Shown: positions 15,867 through 25,476, counted from the stretch's first letter. The stretch is 43,043 nucleotides of DNA from Candidatus Magnetobacterium casense (GCF_000714715.1 NZ_JMFO01000015.1:1-43043), one strand, 5' to 3'. Notes: a model not told the origin generated them from the letters alone. Program-made: numbers and translations.

Positions 15867-16907
15867 ATGCCGGAACAAGACGAAAGATCAGAACAAGCCA
15901 CGCCGCGACGGCGGCAGAGGGCAAGAGAAAAAGGACAAACAGCCAAAAGCCGTGAGGTCACTGCCCTGGCAGGGATGGCTGGCGTCTTGTTAGTGGTGCA
16001 TTTTGGCGGTACCTACTTCTATAACAATACGTCAGATGTGCTCACCAAGTTTTTCTCTCTGCAATACGGCATGGACCCCTTTACGGCTACGAGGGTTGCC
16101 ATGGTTAAGGTTATAACACTGCTTATGCCGTTTTTTATCGCCGTCATGACCCTGGCAGTGTTTTCGGACGTTGCCCAGGTAGGGTTCTTCATGAAACCCA
16201 TGGAACTCAATCTCTCCAAGCTCAACCCTCTGGAAGGACTCAAGAGGTTGTTTTCGTTTAACGGTCTGATAGACTTCCTGAAGTCTTTGCTCAAGTTCCT
16301 GGTTGGCGGAATTATCTTCTACCAATTGATCAAACATGATATCCGGGAGCTGCCCAACGTCTCGATGATGGAGATCAGGCAGATAGCCTCTATATCCGTC
16401 GATTTCCTGAAGGAGGCACTCTTGTATGGTTTTTTGTATCTGTTCATAGTTGCAGCCGTGAGCTATGTTTTTGAGAGATGGCGGTTTGAGAAGTCCATCA
16501 AGATGAGCAAGGAAGAGATAAAAGAAGAATTTAAGGAAACCGAGGGCGACCCCAAGATAAAATCGAGGATAAGGAGCATCCAGAGAGAGCAGGCAAGAAA
16601 ACGTATGATGGCAGAAGTGCCCAAGGCCACCGTGATTATAACCAACCCCACACACCTGGCCGTCGCCCTCCGATACAAGGAACGTGAGATGATCGCCCCA
16701 AAGTTGATCGCAAAGGGCAGTGGATACATCGCCGAACGACTCAGGGAGATCGCCAAGGAAAATGGTATCCCGGTAGTGGAGGACAAACCCCTGGCCAGGA
16801 CGTTGTTTAAACTCGAACTCAATACTTTCATTCCACCCGAACTATACAAGGCGGTTGCAAAGATATTGGCCTATATATTCAAACTCAAGGGGGCGGGGGC
16901 GGCATGA
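15867..16907 (+). CDS. flhB: Flagellar export switch protein FlhB
   Basis: A 346-residue protein. The charged N-terminus (ERSEQATPRRRQRAREKGQ) is typical of FlhB/YscU; four transmembrane helices follow, then the cytoplasmic domain with the autocleavage site NPTH at 260-263, through which FlhB switches substrate class from rod/hook to filament. The C-terminus includes GIPVVEDKPLARTLF. Length is slightly short of the enterobacterial protein, as in many other phyla. It is followed by a 140-base gap filled with family B repeats before flhA. Confidence 0.95.
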   Translation: MPEQDERSEQATPRRRQRAREKGQTAKSREVTALAGMAGVLLVVHFGGTYFYNNTSDVLTKFFSLQYGMDPFTATRVAMVKVITLLMPFFIAVMTLAVFSDVAQVGFFMKPMELNLSKLNPLEGLKRLFSFNGLIDFLKSLLKFLVGGIIFYQLIKHDIRELPNVSMMEIRQIASISVDFLKEALLYGFLYLFIVAAVSYVFERWRFEKSIKMSKEEIKEEFKETEGDPKIKSRIRSIQREQARKRMMAEVPKATVIITNPTHLAVALRYKEREMIAPKLIAKGSGYIAERLREIAKENGIPVVEDKPLARTLFKLELNTFIPPELYKAVAKILAYIFKLKGAGAA

Positions 16908-16914
16908 AAAATAC

Positions 16915-16952
16915 ATCCCCCTCCCTTTTATTCCCTCCCACAAGGGGAGGGA
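16915..16952. repeat. Dispersed GC-rich repeat, family B, copy 2 (variant)
   Basis: ATCCCCCTCCCTTTTATTCC with a following GGGGAGGG arm. It differs from the other two copies in the middle and lacks the GGTTAGGGG part. It lies between flhB and flhA. Confidence 0.6.
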
Positions 16953-17004
16953 TATTAGGACTATGGCAGAGACTCCCCTCTTTATGGGATGAACCTCTGC
17001 ATAT

Positions 17005-17041
17005 ATCCCCCTCCCTTTATGGGAGGGGTTAGGGGAGGGTG
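17005..17041. repeat. Dispersed GC-rich repeat, family B, copy 3
   Basis: ATCCCCCTCCCTTTATGGG then AGGGGTTAGGGGAGGGTG, virtually identical to 7326-7363. Its last bases sit just before the flhA start. Confidence 0.75.
17031..17039 (+). promoter_or_regulatory. flhA ribosome-binding site provided by the family B repeat
   Basis: AGGGGAGGG, eight bases upstream of ATG 17048, is the only good Shine-Dalgarno-like sequence for flhA and is part of the repeat. The same repeat could fold (CCCTCCC with GGGAGGG) and hide it. Confidence 0.5.
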
Positions 17042-17047
17042 TCAAGC

Positions 17048-19102
17048 ATGGATAAGGTGATGAAGTTTGTACTGAAACTGTTAAGAGAGCGTGCCGAGAT
17101 TATAGTCTCCGTTGCCGTTGTTGCGATCCTGGGTGTAATGCTCCTGCCGTTGCCGCCGATCCTGCTTGACATGTTGTTGTCGATATCGATAGCACTTGCG
17201 GTGGTGATAATTGTAACCAGTGTGTATGTGCAGAAACCGCTTGACTTTTCGGTATTTCCGACCCTGCTGCTGATAACCACGCTGTATCGCCTGGCGCTCA
17301 ACATTGCCACAACGAGATTGGTTCTGTTAAAGGGACACGAGGGCATAGAGGCAGCCGGTACGGTCATCATGTCCTTTGGTAACTTCGTGGTTGGTGGCAA
17401 CTATGCCGTGGGTCTGATCATATTCCTGATCCTGGTGATCGTGAACTTTGTAGTTATCACAAAGGGTTCGGGCAGAATAGCCGAGGTTGCGGCAAGATTT
17501 ACCCTCGACGCCATGCCCGGTAAGCAGATGGCTATAGACGCCGACCTAAACGCCGGCCTGATAAACGAAAAGGACGCCAGACGCAGACGTGAAATCATAT
17601 CCCAGGAGGCAGACTTCTACGGCGCTATGGACGGAGCCAGCAAGTTCGTCAGAGGTGATGCCATAGCGGGTCTTATCATAACGGCCATAAACATAGTGGG
17701 CGGTCTGATAATCGGAGTGCTGCAGAGGGGATTACCCATAGTGGAGGCACTCAAGACCTATACGATCCTGACCGTCGGTGACGGCCTTGTAACACAGATT
17801 CCTGCGCTGCTGATATCGACAGCGGCAGGTATAGTGGTCAGCCGTGCCGGTAAGGACTCCGACATGGGCCAGGACATAGCCCAGCAGATATTGATAAACC
17901 CCAAGGCATTGTTTACGGCCTCCGGGATTCTGTTTGCCCTTGCCATGGTGCCCGGTTTGCCACATCTTCCGTTTATACTCATAGCGGGTTCGGCGGCCGG
18001 TTTTGCCTACCTGGTAAGTTCAACAACCAAGAAAGAGGCGGCAGCGGCAGCAGGCCCCACGGAGACCACTGCGGAGGAACCACGTATTGAGTCCTTCCTC
18101 GAGCTTGACCCCCTTACCCTGGAAATAGGCTACGGGCTTATCCCGCTGGTGGAGGAGACCAAAGGTGAACTCCTGTCCAAGATAAAGGCAATGAGAAGAC
18201 AGTTGGCCAAGGAGATCGGCTTTGTCATCCCCCCCGTGCATATACGGGATAACTTGCAGTTAAGACCCCATGAGTACAGCTTTATGATCAGGGGCATAGA
18301 GATAACGCGCAACGAGGTCATGATGGGCTACTGGCTGGCCGTGGCCCCCGACGAGTCTGAAAAGATAGAGGGCATCCCCGCCAGAGAACCGGCCTTCGGA
18401 CTACCAGCCTACTGGATCGATGAACCAACCATCCAGCGGGCACAGGTGGAGGGCTACATGGTCGTGGATACGCCAACGGTGATCGCCACTCACCTGACCG
18501 AACTTATCAGGAAATCCAGTTGGGAGCTCCTCAGCCGCTCCGAGGTACAAAATATCCTAGACAACGTCTCCAAGACCTATCCCAAACTCGTAGATGAACT
18601 GATCCCGGCCCACATCACCCTGGGCGGGGTTCAACGCATCCTTCAGGGATTGTTGAGAGAAAGAGTACCCATTAATGATATAATAACTATACTGGAGACC
18701 GTGATCGATTACGCACCATCGGTAAAGGACACGGAGATGCTGACAGAGCTGGTGAGACAGGCGTTGTCTCGACACATCACCAAGCAGTACTCAACCCAGG
18801 AGGGCAACGTGCCAGTCTTTACGCTGGACCCCCGGTTTGAGACGATGCTCTCCAGGAGCGTGCAGACGGGAGAGGCCATAAATCCCGACGTCGTAAACAA
18901 GATAGTGAGAGGGATTGAAAACCTGGTAAACAGCGACAACTTTAAGGGCGTGCAGCCAGTGATACTGTGCTCCTCTCACGTAAGGAGATATTTAAGGAAA
19001 CTTGTGGAGAAATTTATACCATCGGTGGTGGTGCTGTCTAATGCAGAGATTTCCTCTACGGCAAGACTATACTCATTAGGAGTGGTAAGGTATGAAGATT
19101 AA
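17048..19102 (+). CDS. flhA: Flagellar export protein FlhA
   Basis: About 684 residues. N-terminal half with eight or so transmembrane helices, including the FHIPEP signatures (DARRRREIISQEADFYGAMDG-like block and GDGLVTQIPALLISTAAGIVVSR); C-terminal cytoplasmic domain that forms the nonameric docking ring for export chaperones. ATG 17048 is chosen for its spacing to the ribosome-binding site; GTG 17039 in the same frame is the alternative and adds three residues. The stop lies just inside flhF. Confidence 0.95.
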   Translation: MDKVMKFVLKLLRERAEIIVSVAVVAILGVMLLPLPPILLDMLLSISIALAVVIIVTSVYVQKPLDFSVFPTLLLITTLYRLALNIATTRLVLLKGHEGIEAAGTVIMSFGNFVVGGNYAVGLIIFLILVIVNFVVITKGSGRIAEVAARFTLDAMPGKQMAIDADLNAGLINEKDARRRREIISQEADFYGAMDGASKFVRGDAIAGLIITAINIVGGLIIGVLQRGLPIVEALKTYTILTVGDGLVTQIPALLISTAAGIVVSRAGKDSDMGQDIAQQILINPKALFTASGILFALAMVPGLPHLPFILIAGSAAGFAYLVSSTTKKEAAAAAGPTETTAEEPRIESFLELDPLTLEIGYGLIPLVEETKGELLSKIKAMRRQLAKEIGFVIPPVHIRDNLQLRPHEYSFMIRGIEITRNEVMMGYWLAVAPDESEKIEGIPAREPAFGLPAYWIDEPTIQRAQVEGYMVVDTPTVIATHLTELIRKSSWELLSRSEVQNILDNVSKTYPKLVDELIPAHITLGGVQRILQGLLRERVPINDIITILETVIDYAPSVKDTEMLTELVRQALSRHITKQYSTQEGNVPVFTLDPRFETMLSRSVQTGEAINPDVVNKIVRGIENLVNSDNFKGVQPVILCSSHVRRYLRKLVEKFIPSVVVLSNAEISSTARLYSLGVVRYED

Positions 19103-20318
19103 GAAATATCAGGCTAAGACCTTTGCCGAGGCCCTTGTACTGGTCAAAAAGGAACTCAGCGAGGACGCCATAATCCTCTCAACAGAGGAAAAAGGCGGAG
19201 ACACCCCTTTTGTCGAAGTAACAGCGGCCGTTGACTACGACATCAACAAGATAAGGCCCATCAAAGACAAAAGGGAGATGCATAAAGACCACCTCAGAAA
19301 AGACAGCACCGGTAAAGCAGCCCCCGTTAAACCCACACCGACAGAACCCCCGGCCCCCGTACAAACTCCACAGAGTGCGCAGGAGAAGTCCCCCAAGGAA
19401 GACCCACCGGCAAAAACAGTTACCCCCGCACCAGACCCAAAGGTGAAAATAGCCGAAACCTACACGGCCGACTTCAAACTCCTGGTTAAACGACTCACCG
19501 AAGATATCAAGGGCGAGATAGAAAGCCTCCGGGACACCCTCCAGGATATGAAAAATCTCGGCTACGAAATGGCCCTTCCCCCCAAGAAGCGAATGTTGTT
19601 ATACTTTCTGAGGGAGAGGTCAATAAGAGAGGAATATGCTATACTCTTATGTGAGAAGGCACGCGACGTAAATGACGTGCTGCCGCTGTTACTTGGTAAC
19701 TTAAAGGTGAAAAAACGCGGCAGCGATATGAAGGCCATAATGCTCCTTGGCCCCACGGGCGTTGGCAAGACCACCACCGTTGCCAAGCTGGCAGCCAACT
19801 CGATAAAGGAAGGCAAAAAAGCGGCTATAATAAACCTCGATACGTACAGGATAGGTGCCGTAGAACAGGTGAGAATATACGCCAGAATACTGGGTATACC
19901 ATTGTCGGTAGTGACAAACACAAAGGAGCTCAAAAGCAACCTTATGAGATATGCAGAGACCAAAGACGTTATCTACATAGATACCACGGGCAGAAGCCCA
20001 AAAGACGAGGAATACCTTGAGGGCATAAACGACATATGTCAGACTGAGGTGCCCCTTGAGTTGCACCTTATTATGAGTGTCAACAGCGACGACGAGTTTT
20101 TGACGGAGGCATACAAGTACTACAGGAGACTTCCCATAAACTATCTGGGCTTTACCAAGGTGGATGAGGCCGTGAGGTTTGGCTCCATTTACAATCTTTT
20201 GATGACCTATCAGAAACCGATAGCGTATCTGACCACGGGTCAAAAGGTCCCCGACGATATAGAGTTTGCCACGGTAGACCTGCTGGCAAACCTGATACTC
20301 AAAAAAGGGGTGCTGTAG
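19092..20318 (+). CDS. flhF: Flagellar placement GTPase FlhF (SRP family)
   Basis: A 408-residue protein: a basic N-terminal B domain (KIKKYQAKTFAEAL), a Pro/Lys-rich linker at about 60-120, and an NG GTPase domain with the P-loop GPTGVGKTT at 220-228, DTYRIGAVEQ at about 250-259 and DTTGR at 297-301. FlhF marks the cell pole and controls flagellar number with FlhG. It overlaps flhA by eleven bases and abuts flhG directly. Confidence 0.94.
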   Translation: MKIKKYQAKTFAEALVLVKKELSEDAIILSTEEKGGDTPFVEVTAAVDYDINKIRPIKDKREMHKDHLRKDSTGKAAPVKPTPTEPPAPVQTPQSAQEKSPKEDPPAKTVTPAPDPKVKIAETYTADFKLLVKRLTEDIKGEIESLRDTLQDMKNLGYEMALPPKKRMLLYFLRERSIREEYAILLCEKARDVNDVLPLLLGNLKVKKRGSDMKAIMLLGPTGVGKTTTVAKLAANSIKEGKKAAIINLDTYRIGAVEQVRIYARILGIPLSVVTNTKELKSNLMRYAETKDVIYIDTTGRSPKDEEYLEGINDICQTEVPLELHLIMSVNSDDEFLTEAYKYYRRLPINYLGFTKVDEAVRFGSIYNLLMTYQKPIAYLTTGQKVPDDIEFATVDLLANLILKKGVL

Positions 20319-21155
20319 ATGGCTATTTTAGGACAAACCCATGTCAGGACCATAGCCGTAGCCAGCGGCAAGGGGGGCGTAGGTAAAACCAACGTGGTTG
20401 CAAATCTGGCCATAGCACTCCAAAAGGAGGGTTGCAAGGTGCTGATCCTGGATGCCGACCTGGGGTTGAGCAACATAGACGTGCTGCTGCATCTGGCACC
20501 AAAGTACAACATCCAGCATGTGCTTGATGGCGAAATGAAGCTCAAGGATATCATGGTAGAGGGTCCATACGGGATCAAGGTACTGCCTGCCACCTCCGGG
20601 GTACAGGAGATGACTTCGCTGGATGAGTTTCAGCGCCTTAGATTCCTTGAGGAGTTTGAGTCACTTGAGGAAGATATAAACGTGCTCCTGATAGATACGG
20701 CGGCAGGGATATCGGAAAATGTGGCATTCTTCTGTATCGCAGCCCAGGAGATAATCATCGTGACTTCGCCCGACCCCACTTCCATTGCCGACGCCTATGC
20801 GTTGATAAAGGTACTCTATACGCGGTACCAGGAAAAAAGCCTCAACGTCCTCGTAAACTCCGCCGAAGACGAAACCGAGGCCAAGGAGGTATTTAAGAGA
20901 CTGTTGACGGCGGCGGAGAAGTTCCTGCACATATCGCTGGATTACCTCGGATTCATCCCCCGCGACAATGCCGTGGTCAAGGCCGTGAGGGCACAAAAGG
21001 CCTTTGTCGAAGCCTTCCCCGATAGCAAGGCGTCCAAAAAGGTTGCCAGCCTGGCTACAAAGATACTTAGCAAGTCAAAGATAAGGGTCAAGGGGTCGCT
21101 GCAATTCTTTATAGGCAATCTACTGTCATCATCCTCTGAGACGGTAAAGAAGTAG
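20319..21155 (+). CDS. flhG: Flagellar number regulator FlhG (MinD-like ATPase)
   Basis: A 278-residue ParA/MinD-family ATPase with the deviant Walker A GKGGVGKTNVVANLA near the N-terminus and DADLGLSNIDVLL (switch region). DTAAGI is the Walker B type block. FlhG stimulates FlhF GTPase and limits flagellar number. ATG directly follows the flhF stop. The C-terminus lacks an obvious long amphipathic helix but has a basic tail (SKSKIRVKG). Confidence 0.92.
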   Translation: MAILGQTHVRTIAVASGKGGVGKTNVVANLAIALQKEGCKVLILDADLGLSNIDVLLHLAPKYNIQHVLDGEMKLKDIMVEGPYGIKVLPATSGVQEMTSLDEFQRLRFLEEFESLEEDINVLLIDTAAGISENVAFFCIAAQEIIIVTSPDPTSIADAYALIKVLYTRYQEKSLNVLVNSAEDETEAKEVFKRLLTAAEKFLHISLDYLGFIPRDNAVVKAVRAQKAFVEAFPDSKASKKVASLATKILSKSKIRVKGSLQFFIGNLLSSSSETVKK

Positions 21156-21157
21156 TA

Positions 21158-21901
21158 ATGGGTACAAAGGTCTATAAGACTGAAATCAGCAACGATCAGA
21201 GGGAGGAGGTAATAAAGGATTTCCTGCCGTTTATTAAATATACCGCATTTAGGTTGTTAAACCGGATACCGCCTCAACTGACCGTAGACGACCTCATAAG
21301 CGTTGGAATTATAGGACTCCTGGATGCCCTGGAAAATTACGACTCAAAAAAATCTAAACTCAAGACATTTGCCGAGTTTCGGATCAAGGGGGCAATGCTC
21401 GATGAACTCAGGAACTTCGATACGGCCTCAAGGTCGCTCAAGGAAAAGGTCTGCGAACTCAAAGGAGTGTTCGTAAACCTCGAAAAAACACTGGGCCGGG
21501 CACCCGAGGACGAAGAAGTGGCAGCAGAACTCAAAATATCCCTGGATGATTACTATAAAATACTCAAAGACGCTGACAGTGTGATCACACTGAGATTTGA
21601 GGACTTCAGCGGTAAACTTGCCGGTGGTGAGGATCTCAACATGGTAGACAACATCCCGGATACCTCCGGCAAGGACCCGCTTACCCAACTGATAGAGCTG
21701 TCCCAGCGTAACACCCTCGCCCGTCTGATAGATGATCTGCCGTATAAGGAAAAAATGGTACTGTCGTTGTATTACTGGGACGAACTGACAATGAAGGAAA
21801 TCGGCAAGGTACTCAGCCTATCAGAAGGGAGGGTGTGTCAGTTACATAGTCAGGCAATACTGCGGATGAAGGCAATGCTTACGGTCAACAATCCCCTCTG
21901 A
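21158..21901 (+). CDS. fliA: RNA polymerase sigma factor for flagellar genes (sigma-28, FliA/WhiG)
   Basis: A 247-residue sigma factor. Region 2 (FLPFIKYTAFRLLNRIP, then DDLISVGIIGLLDALENYD and FAEFRIKGAMLDELRN) and region 4 (LPYKEKMVLSLYYWDELTMKEIGKVL, then SEGRVCQLHSQAI) are complete. It directs transcription of late flagellar and often chemotaxis genes. It starts two bases after flhG. The RNFDTASRSL stretch after region 2 differs from the usual D-W-x-PRS of FliA. No anti-sigma gene flgM is visible in the window. Confidence 0.92.
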   Translation: MGTKVYKTEISNDQREEVIKDFLPFIKYTAFRLLNRIPPQLTVDDLISVGIIGLLDALENYDSKKSKLKTFAEFRIKGAMLDELRNFDTASRSLKEKVCELKGVFVNLEKTLGRAPEDEEVAAELKISLDDYYKILKDADSVITLRFEDFSGKLAGGEDLNMVDNIPDTSGKDPLTQLIELSQRNTLARLIDDLPYKEKMVLSLYYWDELTMKEIGKVLSLSEGRVCQLHSQAILRMKAMLTVNNPL

Positions 21902-21918
21902 GATGTAAAAAAAACTCT

Positions 21919-21947
21919 TTTATTTTAAAGTAAAAAAATCATATAAT
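21919..21947 (+). promoter_or_regulatory. Possible promoter before the chemotaxis genes
   Basis: TATAAT at 21942-21947 within a very AT-rich 59-base gap after fliA. The -35 region (TTTTATT around 21919-21924) is poor. It could give the chemotaxis genes their own transcription start. Confidence 0.35.
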
Positions 21948-21960
21948 ATCTAAGGACTTA

Positions 21961-23814
21961 ATGTTACAGACAAAAAAACTCTATTCGCTGATCAGGAAAT
22001 TAGGCGGCACGGACGCCTCTGACAGACGCGCAGCGGCCACGATGCTCTCAGATGGTGACGAACGGGCTATCTACCCCCTGATCAGGGCATTGTCCGACAC
22101 CAATGCCGCCGTGCAGGATGCCGCCATGCAGGCACTCATCAAGATAGGTGGCGAGGTGGTGGCCTATATGACAATCCCGGTACTCAGAAGGGGACCGGCG
22201 CAGAGAAATGCCGCCCTGGTCATCCTCAGGGAGCTGGGTAAGGTCACAGTCCCCTTCCTGTACAATCTGCTGCTGGACAAGGACGAAGATATCAGAAAGT
22301 TTGCCCTTGACCTCATGGGCGATATAAAGACCGATGTGGATATTGATAAGGTGTTGCCGTTGCTGAGGGATGTAAATCCCAATGTACGGGCGGCGGCATG
22401 TCGCACCCTTGGCCTTTTGGGGGACAGGAGTGCGGGAGAGCATCTTGAGGCCGCCCTGTGCGACGCCGAAGAATGGGTGGTTTTTGCAGCCCTTGAGGCC
22501 ATCGGCAAGATGAGCTCAGAACAGGCCGTCAACTCCATATTCCGCCTGTTCAGAAGCAACTCAAACGTGATACGATATGCAGCCCTTGAGACCCTGGGCA
22601 AGATACCGTCAAAGGAGTCCAAAGACGCCTTGATCTACTGCATCCAGAACCTGGACAGCTTTAACAGGGCCGTGGCCGTCAAGAGTCTGGTCAACCTCGG
22701 GATCGAACCCGATATGGGCTACATAGCCGATGAATTGATCAACATGTTAAACGACGACGATTGGGAGGAAAAACTAACAGCCATCAAGGGTTTAAAGGTC
22801 CTCAAAGACAAGAGGGTAATTTTAACGCTCATAGAGCTGGCCGGCTCTCTGGATACATCGTACCCGGAAGAGGACGAACGCTATCGTGCCGTCATTGACG
22901 CCCTGGCTGAGATTGCCGACTGCGATAGCCTCATAGGCATACTTAGGGAAAAGGTCTCCCTGCGCTTCAGGGCCAAGACCCTGCTGGTAGAGTTAATTGG
23001 CAGATTCAAATGTACGGCAGCCACGCAAGAACTTATAGATCTCTTGCGAGGCCCCTTCAGGGATATCAGACGCGGAGCGGCCAAATCCCTCGTCAGCATA
23101 GCCGATGATCGCTGCGTAGATGCCCTTATAGAAGCCCTCAAGGACGACGACTGTCACATGAAATTACAGGTAGTCTATGCCCTGCGCAAGATCGGAAACA
23201 TCAGGGCATACGAGCCTGTGGCACAACTGCTCAGAAACGAACGCTGCGAGGACGTCATAGAGGAATCTGTCCAGGCCCTGCTATACCTGGGCAGTGAAGA
23301 CTTCCTGAAAGACATAGAGGGGTATCCCAATAACATAAAGACATATGTTGCCAAATACGGCAAGGATGTACAGCTCATCATGAGACTCTCCCACGATAAG
23401 AATGAAGGTGTCAAGGCATCCGCCCTTGCACGGTTGTCGTCCTTCAAGTTGTCAGAGACGCAAAAGAGACTCGAGGATGCCCTCACCGACCCAAGTGCGC
23501 AGATACGAAAGGTGGCCGTTATGGGGTTGGGACAGTCGGGCAGCCTCTCTGAGGCATTGTTAAACGCCATACACGATACAGATATGTGGGTGAGATTCTA
23601 TGCCATCAAGGCAATTGCAAACAACAGGGCGCCAGAACACCTGGCTGACCTGATAGCCGCCTTGCGTGACTCCGAACCCCTCGTGGTACTTGGTGCCATC
23701 GAGGCCCTTGTCAAGATCGGCAGCATAGATGCCTATAACGCCCTGCTGCCAATGAGAGACCATCACAATGCCTCCATCAGAATGAAGGCCGAGGAGGCCA
23801 TACAGTCCCTATGA
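21961..23814 (+). CDS. HEAT-repeat protein of the chemotaxis cluster
   Basis: A 617-residue protein made almost entirely of HEAT/PBS-lyase-type helical repeats, about 30 residues each, with recurring patterns such as DERAIYPLIRALSD, VRAAACRTLGLLGD and VRFYAIKAIANN. No catalytic motif or signal peptide is seen, so it is a cytoplasmic scaffold. It overlaps cheR by four bases, so it is part of the chemotaxis operon and may bind CheR, a CheY-like protein or the array. It differs from the lyase-type E-Z proteins only in context. Specific function unknown. Confidence 0.85.
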   Translation: MLQTKKLYSLIRKLGGTDASDRRAAATMLSDGDERAIYPLIRALSDTNAAVQDAAMQALIKIGGEVVAYMTIPVLRRGPAQRNAALVILRELGKVTVPFLYNLLLDKDEDIRKFALDLMGDIKTDVDIDKVLPLLRDVNPNVRAAACRTLGLLGDRSAGEHLEAALCDAEEWVVFAALEAIGKMSSEQAVNSIFRLFRSNSNVIRYAALETLGKIPSKESKDALIYCIQNLDSFNRAVAVKSLVNLGIEPDMGYIADELINMLNDDDWEEKLTAIKGLKVLKDKRVILTLIELAGSLDTSYPEEDERYRAVIDALAEIADCDSLIGILREKVSLRFRAKTLLVELIGRFKCTAATQELIDLLRGPFRDIRRGAAKSLVSIADDRCVDALIEALKDDDCHMKLQVVYALRKIGNIRAYEPVAQLLRNERCEDVIEESVQALLYLGSEDFLKDIEGYPNNIKTYVAKYGKDVQLIMRLSHDKNEGVKASALARLSSFKLSETQKRLEDALTDPSAQIRKVAVMGLGQSGSLSEALLNAIHDTDMWVRFYAIKAIANNRAPEHLADLIAALRDSEPLVVLGAIEALVKIGSIDAYNALLPMRDHHNASIRMKAEEAIQSL

Positions 23815-24632
23815 TGGTGCTCAAGGATGAAACCTTCAAGGATATCAGAGACTTTATCTATGACAACACGGGAATATATATACCGGATACAAAGAAATAT
23901 TTTATAGAAAACAGATTGTCTAAGAGACTTGAGGAAAAAAAGATCGGCAGCTACGAAGACTACTTCTACCTGCTAAAGTACAACACGGATAAAAACGAAA
24001 TAAAGGTACTGTATGATAAGATTACGACAAACGAAACTTTTTTTTTCCGTGAAGTCCAACAGTTGGACGTCTTAGTACAACAGGTGGTACCCAAAATAAA
24101 AGAAGAGAGAAAACTCCAGAGCGTAAAGATATGGTCTGCCGCCTGTTCAACCGGTGAAGAACCCTATACCATAGCAATGATGCTCATGGAAAACCCAAAA
24201 ACATGTACCGTGAGATTCGATGTCCTGGCCTCCGATATCAGCGATGTGGTAATCGCAAGGGCACAGGAGGCCAACTATGGTCAGTATGCCATAAGAAATA
24301 TACCGGAACAATACATAAAAAAATATTTCAAACAAAGTACGGCAACAAACTATACACTCAACAACGATGTTAAGGCAAAGGTGAAGTTCGTGCAAGTAAA
24401 CCTTATCGACGAAAAAAAGGTCAGGGGCTTTCGTGATATGGATGTGATATTTTGCAGAAACGTGCTTATCTATTTCGATAAAAAGGCCAAGCTCAAAGCG
24501 GTGACCAACCTCTACGACTCCCTGAGAACCGGCGGATACCTGTTCATAGGTATGGCCGAGAGCTTGCACGATATAACGCGGGTCTTCAGACCACACATAA
24601 TTGGTAAGACGGTTGTATATCAAAAGGTTTAG
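23811..24632 (+). CDS. cheR: Chemotaxis receptor methyltransferase CheR
   Basis: A 273-residue SAM-dependent enzyme that methylates glutamates of chemoreceptors. The N-terminal helical domain (FKDIRDFIYDNTGIYIPDTK) leads into the methylase domain with WSAACSTGEEPYTIAM (SAM site), VLASDISDVVIARAQ and FCRNVLIYFD. TNETFFFRE is the typical link. Length is normal. The start overlaps the HEAT gene stop (ATGATG/TGA). Confidence 0.93.
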   Translation: MMVLKDETFKDIRDFIYDNTGIYIPDTKKYFIENRLSKRLEEKKIGSYEDYFYLLKYNTDKNEIKVLYDKITTNETFFFREVQQLDVLVQQVVPKIKEERKLQSVKIWSAACSTGEEPYTIAMMLMENPKTCTVRFDVLASDISDVVIARAQEANYGQYAIRNIPEQYIKKYFKQSTATNYTLNNDVKAKVKFVQVNLIDEKKVRGFRDMDVIFCRNVLIYFDKKAKLKAVTNLYDSLRTGGYLFIGMAESLHDITRVFRPHIIGKTVVYQKV

Positions 24633-24656
24633 AACTTATATGGCGAGGAGCAGAGT

Positions 24657-25019
24657 ATGAAGATAATGATTGTAGATGACGATAGAACAACAAGAAAGAT
24701 ATTGGGACTCTATCTGATAAGCAACGGATATGAACCTGTCTATGCAGAAAACGGCCTCGATGCAATAGAGAAACTAGCCTACAACGAGATAGACTTCATA
24801 CTCACAGACCTGAACATGCCCTACATGGATGGTCTGGAACTGACCAGAACCCTCAGAACAGACCCGTCTTTTAAGTCTATACCGATTATGCTCATCACCA
24901 CCGAGGATGACGACGTTGACAGAGAGTTGTCTTTTGAGGCCGGCGCCAATGGCTATATGGTTAAACCAGTGACTGCAGAGGCAGTCATAAGAAATATAAA
25001 AAATATCCTAAAGCACTAA
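24657..25019 (+). CDS. Single-domain response regulator (CheY-like)
   Basis: A 120-residue receiver domain: acidic pair in IMIVDDDRTTRK, phospho-acceptor Asp in FILTDLNMPYMDG, Thr in PIMLITTE and Lys in MVKPVTAE. It has no output domain. It is one of two adjacent receivers; this one is the less similar to enteric CheY and may act as a phosphate sink or in adaptation. It lies 24 bases after cheR. Confidence 0.88.
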   Translation: MKIMIVDDDRTTRKILGLYLISNGYEPVYAENGLDAIEKLAYNEIDFILTDLNMPYMDGLELTRTLRTDPSFKSIPIMLITTEDDDVDRELSFEAGANGYMVKPVTAEAVIRNIKNILKH

Positions 25020-25040
25020 CGATAAAGGAGGTATTGTGTT

Positions 25041-25430
25041 ATGTATGATAAAAACATGAAGATACTGGTGGTAGACGATTTTTCCACGATGAGAAGAATA
25101 GTGAAAAACATCCTGAAACAACTGGGGTTTGACAAGATCGAGGAGGCCGAAGATGGCGAACAGGCCTTTAATAAGCTCAAGACAGGCGGCTTTGACTTCC
25201 TTGTCACTGACTGGAATATGCCTAACGTCTCAGGACTGGAGCTACTCAAGAGGGTAAGAAGCGATGCAAAGCTAAAATCAATGCCCGTGCTCATGGTTAC
25301 TGCCGAGGCCGAAAAAGAACAGGTGGTTGAGGCCGTCAAGGCAGGCGTAAACAACTACGTCATAAAACCCTTCACCGCAGAAGTCCTCAAGGAGAAAATC
25401 GAAAAGATATTTGAAAAGCTGAAGAAGTAG
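25041..25430 (+). CDS. cheY: Chemotaxis response regulator CheY
   Basis: A 129-residue receiver very like enteric Che[23 protein letters not shown], phospho-Asp in [11 protein letters not shown], Thr in VLMVTAEA, Lys in YVIKPFTAE. It should carry phosphate from CheA to FliM, whose CheY-binding peptide is intact upstream. AAAGGAGG lies before ATG 25041. The next gene encodes a CheW-CheZ fusion whose C-terminal peptide would bind it. Confidence 0.92.
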   Translation: MYDKNMKILVVDDFSTMRRIVKNILKQLGFDKIEEAEDGEQAFNKLKTGGFDFLVTDWNMPNVSGLELLKRVRSDAKLKSMPVLMVTAEAEKEQVVEAVKAGVNNYVIKPFTAEVLKEKIEKIFEKLKK

Positions 25431-25476
25431 TCACATTGACAACACACCAGGACAGCAGAGCCGGCGGGATATATCA

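Noticed and set aside
16908..17047. A small gene between flhB and flhA
   Set aside because: The gap is filled by two family B repeats; no frame of credible length or composition.
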